Below, piece by piece: positions 1 through 8,983 of a stretch of DNA of 60,338 bases. Each line of letters starts with the position of its first letter. Positions within the stretch are counted from its first letter, which is position 1. The DNA is from Caulobacteraceae bacterium (GTDB lineage Bacteria; Pseudomonadota; Alphaproteobacteria; Caulobacterales; Caulobacteraceae). Made by a program: the position numbers and the translations under genes. Under the pieces are notes generated by a model that did no database searches, had not been told where the DNA came from, and was given only the letters and a program-made list of their open reading frames with translations. The stretch covers positions 1 to 60,338 of the forward strand of contig DAIDGR010000055.1 of the NCBI GenBank assembly GCA_027452265.1, read 5' to 3'.

Positions 1-16
1 CATCAAGGAGACCCCG

Positions 17-757
17 ATGTTCGAAATTTCCGGCAAGACCGCGCTCGTCACGGGGGCCAGCGGCGGCATCGGCGGGGCCATCGCCCGCACGCTGAGCGCG
101 GCCGGGGCCCAGGTCGTCCTCACCGGGACGCGTGAGTCGGCCCTGGCGGATCTCGCGGCCGAGCTGGGGCCCCGCGCCCGGACCCTGGTCTGCGACCTTT
201 CGGATCCCGCCGCAGTCGACGCTCTCGTGGGCCGGGCCGAGGAGGTTGCCGAGGCGCCTTTGGATATTCTGGTGGCCAATGCGGGCGTGACCCGGGACGG
301 CCTCCTGATGCGCATGAAGGATGAGGACTGGAGCCAGGTCCTGACGGTGAATCTGGAGAGCTATTTCCGCCTCGCCCGGGCGGCGCTCCGGGGGATGATG
401 AAGCGGCGCGAGGGTCGCATTATCGGGGTGACGTCCGTGGTCGGGGTCACGGGAAACCCTGGCCAGACCAACTATGCGGCCTCCAAGGCGGGCATGATCG
501 GGTTCACCAAGGCGCTGGCCCAGGAGGTCGCCAGTCGGAATATCACGGTGAATTGCGTGGCTCCCGGCTTCATCGAAAGCCCGATGACGGACGCTCTGAA
601 CGCCGCCCAAAAGGAGGCGATCATGGCCAGGATCCCGCTTGGCCGGCTGGGCATGGGCGAGGATGTGGCGGCCGCCTGCCTCTACCTCGCCAGCGCGGCG
701 GGAAACTACGTCACCGGCCAAACGCTTCATGTGAACGGCGGGATGGCGATGATCTGA
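17..757 (+). CDS. fabG: 3-oxoacyl-ACP reductase FabG
   Basis: 246-residue short-chain dehydrogenase that reduces 3-oxoacyl-ACP with NADPH in the elongation cycle of fatty-acid synthesis. The nucleotide-binding TGASGGIG motif is at residues 12-19 and the NAG motif at 88-90. The catalytic Ser140, Tyr153 and Lys157 (YAASK) are in register, and the C-terminus ends with the usual NGGMAMI. Length is normal for FabG. An AAGGAG Shine-Dalgarno at 5-10 sits 6 bases before the ATG. It is the first gene of a fabG-acpP-fabF run; fabD is often upstream and would lie left of the window. Many SDR enzymes resemble FabG, but the acpP-fabF context makes this assignment firm. Confidence 0.96.
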   Translation: MFEISGKTALVTGASGGIGGAIARTLSAAGAQVVLTGTRESALADLAAELGPRARTLVCDLSDPAAVDALVGRAEEVAEAPLDILVANAGVTRDGLLMRMKDEDWSQVLTVNLESYFRLARAALRGMMKRREGRIIGVTSVVGVTGNPGQTNYAASKAGMIGFTKALAQEVASRNITVNCVAPGFIESPMTDALNAAQKEAIMARIPLGRLGMGEDVAAACLYLASAAGNYVTGQTLHVNGGMAMI

Positions 758-822
758 GGTTGTGAAATGTCGCGCCTGGACGGGGGACCGGCCCGCTAGG
801 CGGCGGAAAAGGAACATGCTAG

Positions 823-871
823 GCGGTCGCCGAAGGCATCTCATCGACGGCGCTTCTTCGGAGGCGACCGC
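823..871 (+). other. Strong RNA hairpin between fabG and acpP
   Basis: A perfect 9-base inverted repeat (GCGGTCGCC at 823-831 and GGCGACCGC at 863-871) encloses a further GAAG/CTTC pairing at 832-835 and 856-859, with a 3-base bulge on the right side. It lies in the 206-base untranslated gap between fabG and acpP, the only sizeable gap in this gene run. No T-tract follows, so a classical intrinsic terminator is unlikely. An mRNA processing or stabilising structure, or a partial attenuator, is possible; that function is inference. Confidence 0.45.
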
Positions 872-963
872 GGGTCGAGACGAAGCCGATCAGATCATTG
901 GGGCTCTGTCTCGCTCAGCGCGAGGGGGCCAGTCGAGAACCACAGAAGGACGGGACACACAAT

Positions 964-1203
964 ATGTCCGATATTTTGGAGCGCGTTCGGAAGATCGTCA
1001 TCGAGCACCTCGACGCCGATCCGGAAAAGGTCACCGAAAAGGCCAGCTTCATTGACGACCTCGGCGCCGACAGCCTCGACAATGTCGAGCTGGTCATGGC
1101 CTTCGAGGAAGAGTTCGATATCGAAATCCCCGATGACGCCGCCGAGCACATCCAAACGGTCGGCGACGCGGTGAAGTTCATCTCCGAGCGTCTCGGGTCC
1201 TGA
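964..1203 (+). CDS. acpP: Acyl carrier protein AcpP
   Basis: 79-residue acidic carrier protein that holds growing acyl chains on a phosphopantetheine arm. The DSL motif (GADSLDN) gives Ser37 as the attachment site. An in-frame ATG 66 bases upstream would add a 22-residue tail absent from the family, so I take the ATG at 964, which follows a GAAGGA at 945-950 with rather long spacing. It sits between fabG and fabF, as in most bacteria. The 5' region carries a stable hairpin (823-871). AcpP normally needs far higher output than its enzyme neighbours, so separate expression control here would make sense. Confidence 0.97.
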   Translation: MSDILERVRKIVIEHLDADPEKVTEKASFIDDLGADSLDNVELVMAFEEEFDIEIPDDAAEHIQTVGDAVKFISERLGS

Positions 1204-1240
1204 CGGGCCTGGACGGCGCAAGGTCAGGGGCTCGCGAGCC

Positions 1241-2527
1241 ATGACGCGTCGAGTGGTTGTTACCGGTCTTGGTATGGTCACGCCCCTGGGATGGGGCGTG
1301 GAGGCAAGTTGGCGCGCGATTCTGGCCGGCCGCTCAGGCGCCGGTCGGATCACCGCCTTCGACGCCTCTGACTATGGCTGTCAGGTCGCCTGTGAGGTCC
1401 CGCGTGTCGATGGCCGCGGCGGCGGCTCGCCCAACTTGGCGGGCGTGTTCGACCCAGACCAGGTTATGAGCCCAAAGGACCAGCGCCGGGTCAACGATTT
1501 CATTCTCTACGCCGTGGCCGCCGCCGATGAGGCGGTGCGCGATTCGGGCTGGACGCCTCAGACCGAAGAGGATCGCTATCGCACCGGCGTGAACATCGGT
1601 GCGGGGATCGGCGGGCTTTCGACCATCGCCGATACGGCGATCGAACTGAAGGAAAAGGGGCCCCGCCGCGTCAGCCCGTTCTTCATTCCCTCCGCCCTGA
1701 TCAATCTCGCGTCGGGTCAGGTCTCGATCCGGCACGGGTTCAAGGGGCCCAACCACTCGGTGGTGACCGCTTGCGCCACGGGCGCACACGCCGTGGGCGA
1801 CGCGATGCGCTTCATCCAGTACGGCGACGCCGACGTGATGGTGGCCGGGGGCGCGGAGGCGACCGTCTGCCCGATCGGCATCGCAGGTTTCCTTGCCTGC
1901 CGGGCCCTGTCCACGGGATTCAACGACACGCCGCAAAAGGCGTCCCGGCCCTACGACAAGGACCGCGACGGCTTCGTCATGGGCGAGGGGGCAGGTGTGC
2001 TCGTCCTTGAGGAGCTTGAGCACGCCAAGGCGCGCGGGGCCAGGATCTATGCCGAGGTCGTCGGTTACGGCCTTGCAGGCGACGCCTACCATATCACCGC
2101 CCCGGCGGAGGATGGCGACGGCGGCTTCCGCGCCATGCAGGCGGCGATCAACCGGGCGGGTCTGACTCCGGCCGATATCGACTACGTCAATGCGCACGGG
2201 ACCTCGACGCCCCTGGGCGATGAAATCGAGTTGGGCGCGGTGGAGCGGCTGTTTGGCCAGGCGGCCGGCAAGCTCGCCATGTCCTCGACCAAGTCCGCCA
2301 TCGGTCACCTTCTGGGGGCGGCTGGCGCGGTCGAGGCGATCTTCTCCGTCCTCGCCCTGCGCGACCAGGTGGCCCCGCCGACGATCAATCTCGACAATCC
2401 CTCTGTCGACACGCCGGTGGACCTCGTGCCGCATCAAGCCAAACCCATGAAGATCGGCGTGACCATGTCGAACAGCTTCGGTTTCGGCGGCACAAACGCC
2501 TCGGTGGTCTTCAAGCAGGCGTCGTGA
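1241..2527 (+). CDS. fabF: 3-oxoacyl-ACP synthase II FabF
   Basis: 428-residue KAS II condensing enzyme that elongates acyl-ACP with malonyl-ACP. The Cys-His-His triad is intact: Cys178 in TACATGA, His319 in NAHGTSTPLGD and His356 in the KSAIGHLLGAAG segment. A small Gly-rich insertion around residues 58-65 makes it slightly longer than E. coli FabF (about 413). The gene starts 37 bases after acpP and its TGA overlaps the GTG of mltG by four bases, which suggests translational coupling. Confidence 0.96.
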   Translation: MTRRVVVTGLGMVTPLGWGVEASWRAILAGRSGAGRITAFDASDYGCQVACEVPRVDGRGGGSPNLAGVFDPDQVMSPKDQRRVNDFILYAVAAADEAVRDSGWTPQTEEDRYRTGVNIGAGIGGLSTIADTAIELKEKGPRRVSPFFIPSALINLASGQVSIRHGFKGPNHSVVTACATGAHAVGDAMRFIQYGDADVMVAGGAEATVCPIGIAGFLACRALSTGFNDTPQKASRPYDKDRDGFVMGEGAGVLVLEELEHAKARGARIYAEVVGYGLAGDAYHITAPAEDGDGGFRAMQAAINRAGLTPADIDYVNAHGTSTPLGDEIELGAVERLFGQAAGKLAMSSTKSAIGHLLGAAGAVEAIFSVLALRDQVAPPTINLDNPSVDTPVDLVPHQAKPMKIGVTMSNSFGFGGTNASVVFKQAS

Positions 2528-3579
2528 GTCGCCGACCTCTGCGGCGCGCGCCCCGAAGGCGGGCTCACCGTCGCGGCGCCGGGGCCTGGCTTGGCCTGAT
2601 CCTCATCCTTCTCCTGCTGGCGGCGGGCGCGCTCGCGGCGCTGGTGCTGCTTCCGGGGCCCGGGCGCAGGGACGCGCCTGCGCGAACCGTCATTCTGAAC
2701 CGCGGTCAGGGTGTTCTGGGCATCGGCCAGGCCCTGCAGTCGGCCGGGCTGGTGCGTTCGGGTCTTGTGTTCGCCGCGGCCGCCGAGGCCAGCGGCGCGG
2801 CCGGGAGCCTCAAGGCCGGCGAATACGCCTTCTCGCCGCATGAAAGCCTGCTTCGAATTCTGGATGCGATCCGGCATGGCCGGGTGGTGCGGCGCTTCGT
2901 CACCGTGCCCGAGGGGCTGACCTCGGCCGACGCGGCGGCGATCCTGATGCGGGTGGATGTGCTCACCGGGCCTGCGCCGGTGGCGCCGGAGGGCGCGCTC
3001 CTGCCCGAGACCTACGAGGTGCAGCGGGGTGAGAGTCGCGCCGACGTGATCGCTCGCATGCGTCAGGCGCGGGATGCGCTGCTGGCCAGGCTCTGGGCGA
3101 CGCGCGCGCCCAATCTCCCCTATGCCGACCCCGAGCAGGCCGTGGTTCTCGCCTCGGTCGTGGAAAAAGAGACGGCCCTGGGCGTCGAGCGCCCTCTGGT
3201 GGCGGCGGTATTCGTCAATCGCTTGCGCACCGGCATGCGCCTCGATAGCGACCCGACGGTGATCTATGGCCTTACCCACGGCGCCCCGCTTGGCCACGGC
3301 CTCACGCGCGCGGAGCTGGATCGCTATACCGCCTACAACACCTATCGCATCGCCGGCCTGCCGCCGACGCCGATCGACAATCCCGGACGGGCAGCCCTGA
3401 CTGCGGCCTTGAATCCCGCGCAGTCTCACGCCCTCTACTTCGTCGCCAATGGCGCCGGCGGGCACGCCTTCGCAGATACCCTGTCCGACCACGCGCGCAA
3501 TGTCATGCGTTGGCGCCAGATCGAGAGCTCCGCCCATGGCAGAGCCCCTCAGCCCACCCCAAAATCGGCGACGCGATGA
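2524..3579 (+). CDS. mltG: Endolytic murein transglycosylase MltG
   Basis: 351-residue YceG/MltG family protein that cleaves nascent glycan strands at the inner membrane. Residues 1-20 are very Arg-rich and cytoplasmic, residues about 21-44 form one membrane anchor, and the periplasmic part holds the VEKET motif (213-217) with the expected catalytic Glu, followed by the MRLDSDPTVIYG signature. The start is a GTG overlapping the fabF stop (GTGA). The N-terminal Arg cluster fits the positive-inside rule. mltG after fabF is usual in alphaproteobacteria. Confidence 0.94.
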   Translation: MSRRPLRRAPRRRAHRRGAGAWLGLILILLLLAAGALAALVLLPGPGRRDAPARTVILNRGQGVLGIGQALQSAGLVRSGLVFAAAAEASGAAGSLKAGEYAFSPHESLLRILDAIRHGRVVRRFVTVPEGLTSADAAAILMRVDVLTGPAPVAPEGALLPETYEVQRGESRADVIARMRQARDALLARLWATRAPNLPYADPEQAVVLASVVEKETALGVERPLVAAVFVNRLRTGMRLDSDPTVIYGLTHGAPLGHGLTRAELDRYTAYNTYRIAGLPPTPIDNPGRAALTAALNPAQSHALYFVANGAGGHAFADTLSDHARNVMRWRQIESSAHGRAPQPTPKSATR

Positions 3580-3614
3580 GCCGTACGCGACTTCACTCCG
3601 ACCAGGAATTTTCG

Positions 3615-4259
3615 ATGACCTTACCCCCGTCCCCTGATCGCAGGGGCCTGCTCCTGGTGGTTTCCAGCCCCTCTGGCGCGGGAAAGACATCGCTCTGCAA
3701 GCGCCTTACCGGAGAGTTCAGCGAGCTTGGCCTGTCGATTTCCTGCACGACACGCGCCCCTCGACCCGGCGAGGAGGATGGGCGCGAATATAATTTCATC
3801 GACCGGGCGGATTTTGAGGCGCGCGTGGCGCGCGGCGAATTTCTTGAATGGGCCGAGGTCCACGAGAACCTCTACGGCACGCCCAAAGCGGCCGTGATGG
3901 AGCGCCTCGCGCGCGGTCAGGATGTGCTCTTCGATATCGATTGGCAGGGGGCCGCACAGATCCGCGCGGCCGCTCCGGACGATATGGTCGGCGTGTTCAT
4001 TCTGCCCCCCACCCTGGCGGCTCTGGAGCGGCGTCTGCATACCCGCGCTCAGGACAGCCACGAGGTGATCACCCGGCGCCTGGCGCGCGCGCGCGGCGAA
4101 ATCGAGCGCTGGCCCGACTACGACTATGTGATCGTCAACGACGAATTCGACGCCGCCTATGAGCGGCTTGCGCGCCTGTATCAGGCCGAGCGCGACCGGC
4201 GGGTCCGCAATCCCTGGATCGCGGCGTTCGTCTCCGGCCTGTTCGCTCAGTCTCCCTGA
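3615..4259 (+). CDS. gmk: Guanylate kinase
   Basis: Phosphorylates GMP to GDP with ATP. The P-loop SPSGAGKT is at residues 18-25, followed by the GMP-binding region (TTRAPRPGE, EDGREYNF) and the lid and adenine regions typical of Gmk. I chose the ATG at 3615 because AGGA at 3604-3607 precedes it at good distance and 214 residues is normal length. An alternative ATG at 3576 overlaps the mltG stop and would add 13 residues. It converges on ksgA, and the two 3' ends overlap by 13 bases. The yicC gene often found between mltG and gmk in this class is absent. Confidence 0.95.
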   Translation: MTLPPSPDRRGLLLVVSSPSGAGKTSLCKRLTGEFSELGLSISCTTRAPRPGEEDGREYNFIDRADFEARVARGEFLEWAEVHENLYGTPKAAVMERLARGQDVLFDIDWQGAAQIRAAAPDDMVGVFILPPTLAALERRLHTRAQDSHEVITRRLARARGEIERWPDYDYVIVNDEFDAAYERLARLYQAERDRRVRNPWIAAFVSGLFAQSP

Positions 4260-5098
4260 GTCTTGCGCCAGGCCCGGGTCAGGGCGAGAAACGCCTCTGG
4301 GGGCAGGGTTTCGGCGCGGGCTGAGGGATCAATCCCGATGCTCTCGCACAGGGAGGCCCCGCCAAAGGCGCGCAGGGATGCCCGAAGCATCTTGCGCCTC
4401 TGACCAAAGGCCGCCGCCGTGAGGCTCTGCAAGGCGGACAGCTCGGCCTCGTCCGGACGAGCGGCCAGAGGCAGGGCGCGAATCACCGCCGAATCAACCT
4501 TCGGCGGAGGCGTGAAGGCCCGCGCGGGCAGATCCATCACGGTTCGAATGTCGCACAGAATCTGGGCGATCACCGAGAGGCGGCCATAGGCGGAACGGCC
4601 TGGGAGAGCGACCAGGCGGTCGGCCACTTCCTTTTGAAACATCAGGGTCAGGCTGAGTGGACGCCAGGGCCCCAGTAGCCACTTCATCAGCAGAGGCGTG
4701 CCCACATTGTAGGGCAGGTTCGACACCAGATGAGCGCCCCGGTCGGCGAGGAGAGCCTGTTCGTCGATCTCCAGGGCGTCGCCGTGGACAATCCTCAGCC
4801 TCCCGTCCGCTCTGGCGGCGATCTCCTCCAGAAGGGGCAGGAAGCGGGCGTCGCGCTCAATGGCGATAATATCGGCGCCGCCTTCGGCCAGGGCGCGGGT
4901 CAGGCCCCCTGGGCCCGGACCAACCTCCACAACCGTGTCCCCGACTCCGACCCCGGCGTTGCGCACGATCTTGCGGCAGACGTTCAGGTCGAACAGGAAA
5001 TGCTGGCCGAACCGCTTGTCGGCCACGACCCCCAGGGACTGAAGCGCGACCTTGAGCGACGGCAGGTCGCTGAGGGCCGGGCCGGCGTCCGCGCTCAC
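4247..5098 (-). CDS. ksgA: 16S rRNA dimethyladenosine transferase KsgA/RsmA
   Basis: 283-residue methyltransferase that dimethylates two adjacent adenines in the 3' terminal hairpin of 16S rRNA during 30S maturation. It shows FGQHFLFD, the SAM-binding VVEVGPGPGGLT motif and the catalytic NLPYNVGTPLL motif. The start is taken as the GTG at 5098, which shares bases with the surA TGA (GTGA). An open frame continues upstream inside surA but lacks family resemblance. In many proteobacteria pdxA separates surA from ksgA; here the two are directly coupled. Confidence 0.94.
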   Translation of the reverse strand: MSADAGPALSDLPSLKVALQSLGVVADKRFGQHFLFDLNVCRKIVRNAGVGVGDTVVEVGPGPGGLTRALAEGGADIIAIERDARFLPLLEEIAARADGRLRIVHGDALEIDEQALLADRGAHLVSNLPYNVGTPLLMKWLLGPWRPLSLTLMFQKEVADRLVALPGRSAYGRLSVIAQILCDIRTVMDLPARAFTPPPKVDSAVIRALPLAARPDEAELSALQSLTAAAFGQRRKMLRASLRAFGGASLCESIGIDPSARAETLPPEAFLALTRAWRKTQGD

Positions 5099-6456
5099 CG
5101 CGTCTCGATCGTCGCCTGATTGCGCAGGTCGCGCAGGGCGCGCTTGGAGATCATCGCCAGCTCCTCGCCGAACAGCCGATCCTTGATCTGCTCGGGCGTA
5201 AGGATCCCCGCACCGCCGAGATGTCGATCGCACACCGCGATCAGATGCAGGCCCGCATCGGTACGGATCGGGTCGGACACGTCGCCGACCTTCATCGGCT
5301 CGACCGCGTCGCGGAAGGCCGGGGCCAGGTCTTTGATCTCCGCTTCGCCAAGATCCCCCGCGGAGACACCGCTGACCTTGTCGGCGATCGCTTCAAGCCC
5401 GTCGCAGCCATGCAGCTTCGCCCGCAGGGCTGTCAGCTTGGCCGCCGCCGCATCGACCTCGGCCTGGCTGGCGGTCTTGGGCAGGCCGATGGCGACCTGC
5501 TCAAGGTGCACCACCACCGTCGCTCCGCCCGCGCGGCGGTCCTGAAGCAGGATGATATAGGCGCCGTCCTTGACCGGGATCGGATCCGAGAGCTGGCCCG
5601 GCCGCAGGTTGTCCAGCGCCGCGTCCACCTCAGGGGCCATTTCTCCAGGCGTGATCCAGCCGACCTGTCCGCCATTTGCGGCCGTGGGCGAGTTGGAGAA
5701 CTGCCGCGCCACGGCGGCGAAGGGCGCCCCGCCCTTGAGCTGGGTCAGAAGCTCGGTGGCGCCCTGGATGGCCTGGGCCTCGCCCCCCGCGCGCGACGCG
5801 TCGATGAAGATCTCGCTGATTTCATATTGCGGCTTGTTGGCGTCGGCCTCCTGACGCTTCTGGAAGGCCTTGATACGGTCCTCGCCGATTTCCAGCCGTT
5901 GTCCGTACCGTCCCCGGATCCAGCCCCGCCAGCTGATCTCCGCTCGCAACTGGTCCTTCAGGGTCTGAGGGCCAACGCCCTGCGCCGCGAGCTGAGCCAG
6001 GAGTTGGGACGCACTGGTATTGTTGGAGCGGGCGATCTGGCTGATTTCATCCTCAACCTCGGCATCCGAGGCGATCAGGTTGAACTTCTGGGTCTTGCCT
6101 TCCTCGCGAAGGTCCTGAAGCTCAAGGTGTTCGTCGATGAGCGACCGGATCGCCTCCTGCTGCAGGGCCGGCAGGTTCTGCTGGGTCGGCTGGATGCCCG
6201 CGGTCACCACCAGCAGACGCATGCGCTGGACGATGTCGAAGCTTGAAATGACGTCGTCATTCACCGTCGCGACGACGCTCTCGGTCATATCCCCAGGCTG
6301 AGCGCGGCCCACGGCGGCGGCGCCCGAGGCGGGCAGGGTCTGGGCCGAGGCCGCTGGGCCCGTCGCGTCCGGCGGCGTGGCCTGGGCGTGGGCCAGGGGC
6401 AAGGGAAGCAGGGCCAGCGCGGCGGCGGCGGCGAGGAGAGGGTGCGTTGAGCGCAT
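5095..6456 (-). CDS. surA: Periplasmic chaperone/peptidyl-prolyl isomerase SurA
   Basis: 453 residues. A Sec signal peptide occupies about residues 1-25 (hydrophobic Ala/Leu run ending LAHAQA). The SurA N-terminal chaperone domain follows (about 55-190). A parvulin domain spans about 205-310, with EISEIF, FAAVARQFSNSPTA and GGQVGWITPGEM. A weaker second parvulin-like segment covers about 312-420. It would escort outer-membrane proteins such as LptD through the periplasm. It lies directly downstream of lptD (69-base gap) and overlaps ksgA, matching the conserved lptD-surA-ksgA order. Confidence 0.9.
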   Translation of the reverse strand: MRSTHPLLAAAAALALLPLPLAHAQATPPDATGPAASAQTLPASGAAAVGRAQPGDMTESVVATVNDDVISSFDIVQRMRLLVVTAGIQPTQQNLPALQQEAIRSLIDEHLELQDLREEGKTQKFNLIASDAEVEDEISQIARSNNTSASQLLAQLAAQGVGPQTLKDQLRAEISWRGWIRGRYGQRLEIGEDRIKAFQKRQEADANKPQYEISEIFIDASRAGGEAQAIQGATELLTQLKGGAPFAAVARQFSNSPTAANGGQVGWITPGEMAPEVDAALDNLRPGQLSDPIPVKDGAYIILLQDRRAGGATVVVHLEQVAIGLPKTASQAEVDAAAAKLTALRAKLHGCDGLEAIADKVSGVSAGDLGEAEIKDLAPAFRDAVEPMKVGDVSDPIRTDAGLHLIAVCDRHLGGAGILTPEQIKDRLFGEELAMISKRALRDLRNQATIETR

Positions 6457-6525
6457 GATCGGGGGAGGGGTCAGGCTTTCGAGCGAAGAGGAGCGGCGCG
6501 GCGCGCCCGGGCTTAGCGGTCCAGT

Positions 6526-8886
6526 CTAGGGTGCGCCGCCCAATGTGGCGAGCGAAAGGCGCAACAGGACCGAAGTGGTGGGGCCGATGGTCCCGTTATA
6601 GGTCTGGTCATGGCGGTACAGCACCTCAATTCGGATGCAGTTGTCGCGATAGACGAGGCCGAAATCGGACTCCCGCCAGCGGCCGCCATCGACGATCGCA
6701 TAGGTGCTCACGCCCCAGTGCTTGGTGAAAAAGGCCTCGCCGCGGACATCGAGGCTGGTCAGCGGCTGGCCCGTGGGGGCGATGGGCTCTTGCAGATAGG
6801 CGATATAGCCGTCGACACGCGGCGTGGCGAAGGTCACGCCGGTCTCGAGCTGATCGACCTTTCCCGAGCTGCTGTTCAGCCGCAGGTTGGCGAAGGCGCG
6901 GAGACCCTGGATCAGGGTCGTGTCGCCCTCCATCACATAATCCGAAAGGGCGCCCTGAAGGCCGGAATAGCCCGGAAGAACCGGATTGCTTTCGGCGGCG
7001 AAGCGTCGCCCGAACATGAAGTTGGCGGTGCGGCCATCATCCAGGACCATGGTCGCCTGACCGCCCGCCGTAATCGCCTGTCCGCCCTCATAGAGATCGT
7101 AACCGGGTGAGCCGTTGGGCTGGAATAGATTGGTGGGCTGCAGTTCGAAGTCGGCGCTGTCGAAATCGGGGATGCGCGGATCGGCGATCTGCAGGTTGGC
7201 CACCGAGATTTCGACGATCGGTTCGAGGATGAAGGTCGCCGCCTTGGTGGCCTTGACCATGGGATAGCTGATCACCGCCCCGCCCATGGCGAATCCACGC
7301 GGAATGGTGGCGGCCGGCAGGTTCTGCAGGGTGGTCTGGGAGGGTGTCGGGCTGGTGACCCCCGGCTGATTCGAGGCGGGGATCGTGGTCGAAGTGACGT
7401 TGTAGAGGTCACCGCGTAGATCGGCGAAGGGCTGGATACGCAAGCCGTTGGCAAAGGTGAACGAGCTCTGCCAACTCGCCTCGGCGGTCGCGCGTCGGCT
7501 GTCCACGCCGGGCAGGATCTCTGGATTGGAGAGGGCCGGGTTTACCACCGACTGGTTCTGCGTCACGGCGACGGCGCTGGCGTCCAGCCGGAGGTGACCT
7601 CCGAGGACCGCCGAAGGGGCCTCCCAGTGACCCTCGATCAGGGGCGCCACAAACGGAATGGCGTTCTGAATGTCGGTGGTGCGCAGGCCCTGGATGCTGA
7701 TGGCCGCGATGGACAGATACGAATTCGCATCCTGACGCACGGCGTCGAGCTGGGAGATCAGTCGCCGATCGTCGGCGGCGTATAGGCCGCGATCGACGAA
7801 CACGTCCTGCACCGAATATTTGTCGAAGATCAGCGGATCGGAGGCCCGTTCGGCGGTGAAGCCCCAGGACCACACGTCATTCAGCTGGAACTCGCCGCTT
7901 CCAAGGACGTAGCTGCGGGATGTGGCCGGACCAAACTTCTGGCCGGTGGAGGTGAAATCCTGATCGTAGGTGTAGCCAGCCCGGACATCCATTAGGCCGG
8001 AATAGGTTCGCAGGCGGTAGTCCACATTCAGGAACGGGTTCACGAGGCCGTTGATCTGCGGGGTCACCGTGATGTCCTGGGAGGCGTTGATCACCTGGTA
8101 ATAGGGCTGCTCCCAGCTGAACCCTCGAATGCCAGAAATCGTAATGTTCGGGATCAGAAAGCCGGACTTGCGGTCGGCTGCGGGGTCAGCGGCCGGCAGA
8201 TAGGGCACATAGAGAACCGGGACGCCTTTGATCTCCACCACCGCGTCGTGGAAGGCGAGCGTCTTGGCGGCCTTGTCCTCAACGACCTTTCGCGCGCGGA
8301 TCGACCAGGTGGGCTGACCCGCGCCATCGGCACAGGCTTCGCAAGGCGTGAACACCACCTGATCAAACTCGGTGACGCCCGAGCCATGGCTGACCGAGCG
8401 CTGGGCGGCGATCTTTGCATCGCCCTGAAGTCGGGTGGAGAAGCCCTTGGCGAAGCCCTCGCTCATGGACTTGTCGAGCTGGATCTCGTCGGCGAACTGC
8501 GCCGTGCCGTCCGACGAGATGATTTCCACGTGACCGGTCGCCGAGATGACTCCGGTCGCCGTGTTGTAATCCAGGCGGTCGGCCCGCACGACGCGGCCCT
8601 TATAACGCGCCTCGACCCCGCCTTGCGCGATGACGTGATGCGTGGCCTCGTCCTGCAGCAGACTGTCGGCCTCGAGATAGAAGCCGCCGCCCTGGAGGCC
8701 GTCATCCGCCGCCGCCGCCGGCGGCGTCTTGTTGGGCGCGGCGATGGAGGACAGGGGTTTAGCCTGGGCCAAGGTCGCCGTCAGGGAGCACGCCAGGGCG
8801 ACGCCGAGCCCGACGGACCCCGCCGCTCTGGCGGTCGCCGAAAGCGCCGCTCGTCCTGACCCTTGTCTCAAGGCGACCCCGTCCAT
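6526..8886 (-). CDS. lptD: LPS-assembly outer-membrane protein LptD
   Basis: About 786 residues. It forms the beta-barrel half of the outer-membrane LPS translocon (with LptE). After a signal-like segment ending TATLAQA comes an LptA/OstA-type beta-jellyroll domain (DSLLQDEATHHVIAQGGVEARYKGRVVRADRLDYN region, written here only by its ends at about residues 75-115), then a long barrel with repeated aromatic strands. The start is uncertain: the ATG at 8886 gives a more ordinary leader; a GTG at 8943 would add 19 charged residues. Neither has a clear ribosome site. It sits between lptG and surA on the same strand, the expected order. Confidence 0.92.
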   Translation of the reverse strand: MDGVALRQGSGRAALSATARAAGSVGLGVALACSLTATLAQAKPLSSIAAPNKTPPAAAADDGLQGGGFYLEADSLLQDEATHHVIAQGGVEARYKGRVVRADRLDYNTATGVISATGHVEIISSDGTAQFADEIQLDKSMSEGFAKGFSTRLQGDAKIAAQRSVSHGSGVTEFDQVVFTPCEACADGAGQPTWSIRARKVVEDKAAKTLAFHDAVVEIKGVPVLYVPYLPAADPAADRKSGFLIPNITISGIRGFSWEQPYYQVINASQDITVTPQINGLVNPFLNVDYRLRTYSGLMDVRAGYTYDQDFTSTGQKFGPATSRSYVLGSGEFQLNDVWSWGFTAERASDPLIFDKYSVQDVFVDRGLYAADDRRLISQLDAVRQDANSYLSIAAISIQGLRTTDIQNAIPFVAPLIEGHWEAPSAVLGGHLRLDASAVAVTQNQSVVNPALSNPEILPGVDSRRATAEASWQSSFTFANGLRIQPFADLRGDLYNVTSTTIPASNQPGVTSPTPSQTTLQNLPAATIPRGFAMGGAVISYPMVKATKAATFILEPIVEISVANLQIADPRIPDFDSADFELQPTNLFQPNGSPGYDLYEGGQAITAGGQATMVLDDGRTANFMFGRRFAAESNPVLPGYSGLQGALSDYVMEGDTTLIQGLRAFANLRLNSSSGKVDQLETGVTFATPRVDGYIAYLQEPIAPTGQPLTSLDVRGEAFFTKHWGVSTYAIVDGGRWRESDFGLVYRDNCIRIEVLYRHDQTYNGTIGPTTSVLLRLSLATLGGAP

Positions 8887-8983
8887 TGCCGCAGATTGCG
8901 TGCGGCGTTTCTCCCCCACGCCATAGTCGAGTGAGGCCGTCACGCAAAGGCGATAGCGCGGATTGCGCGGATCCTCCGGGGCG

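Noticed and set aside
1334-2437. Open frame of about 367 codons opposite fabF
   Set aside because: Shadow of fabF, no independent start signal or motif.
2434-3690. Open frame of about 418 codons opposite mltG and gmk
   Set aside because: Spans two real genes and their junction; low-complexity Arg/Gly/Gln composition.
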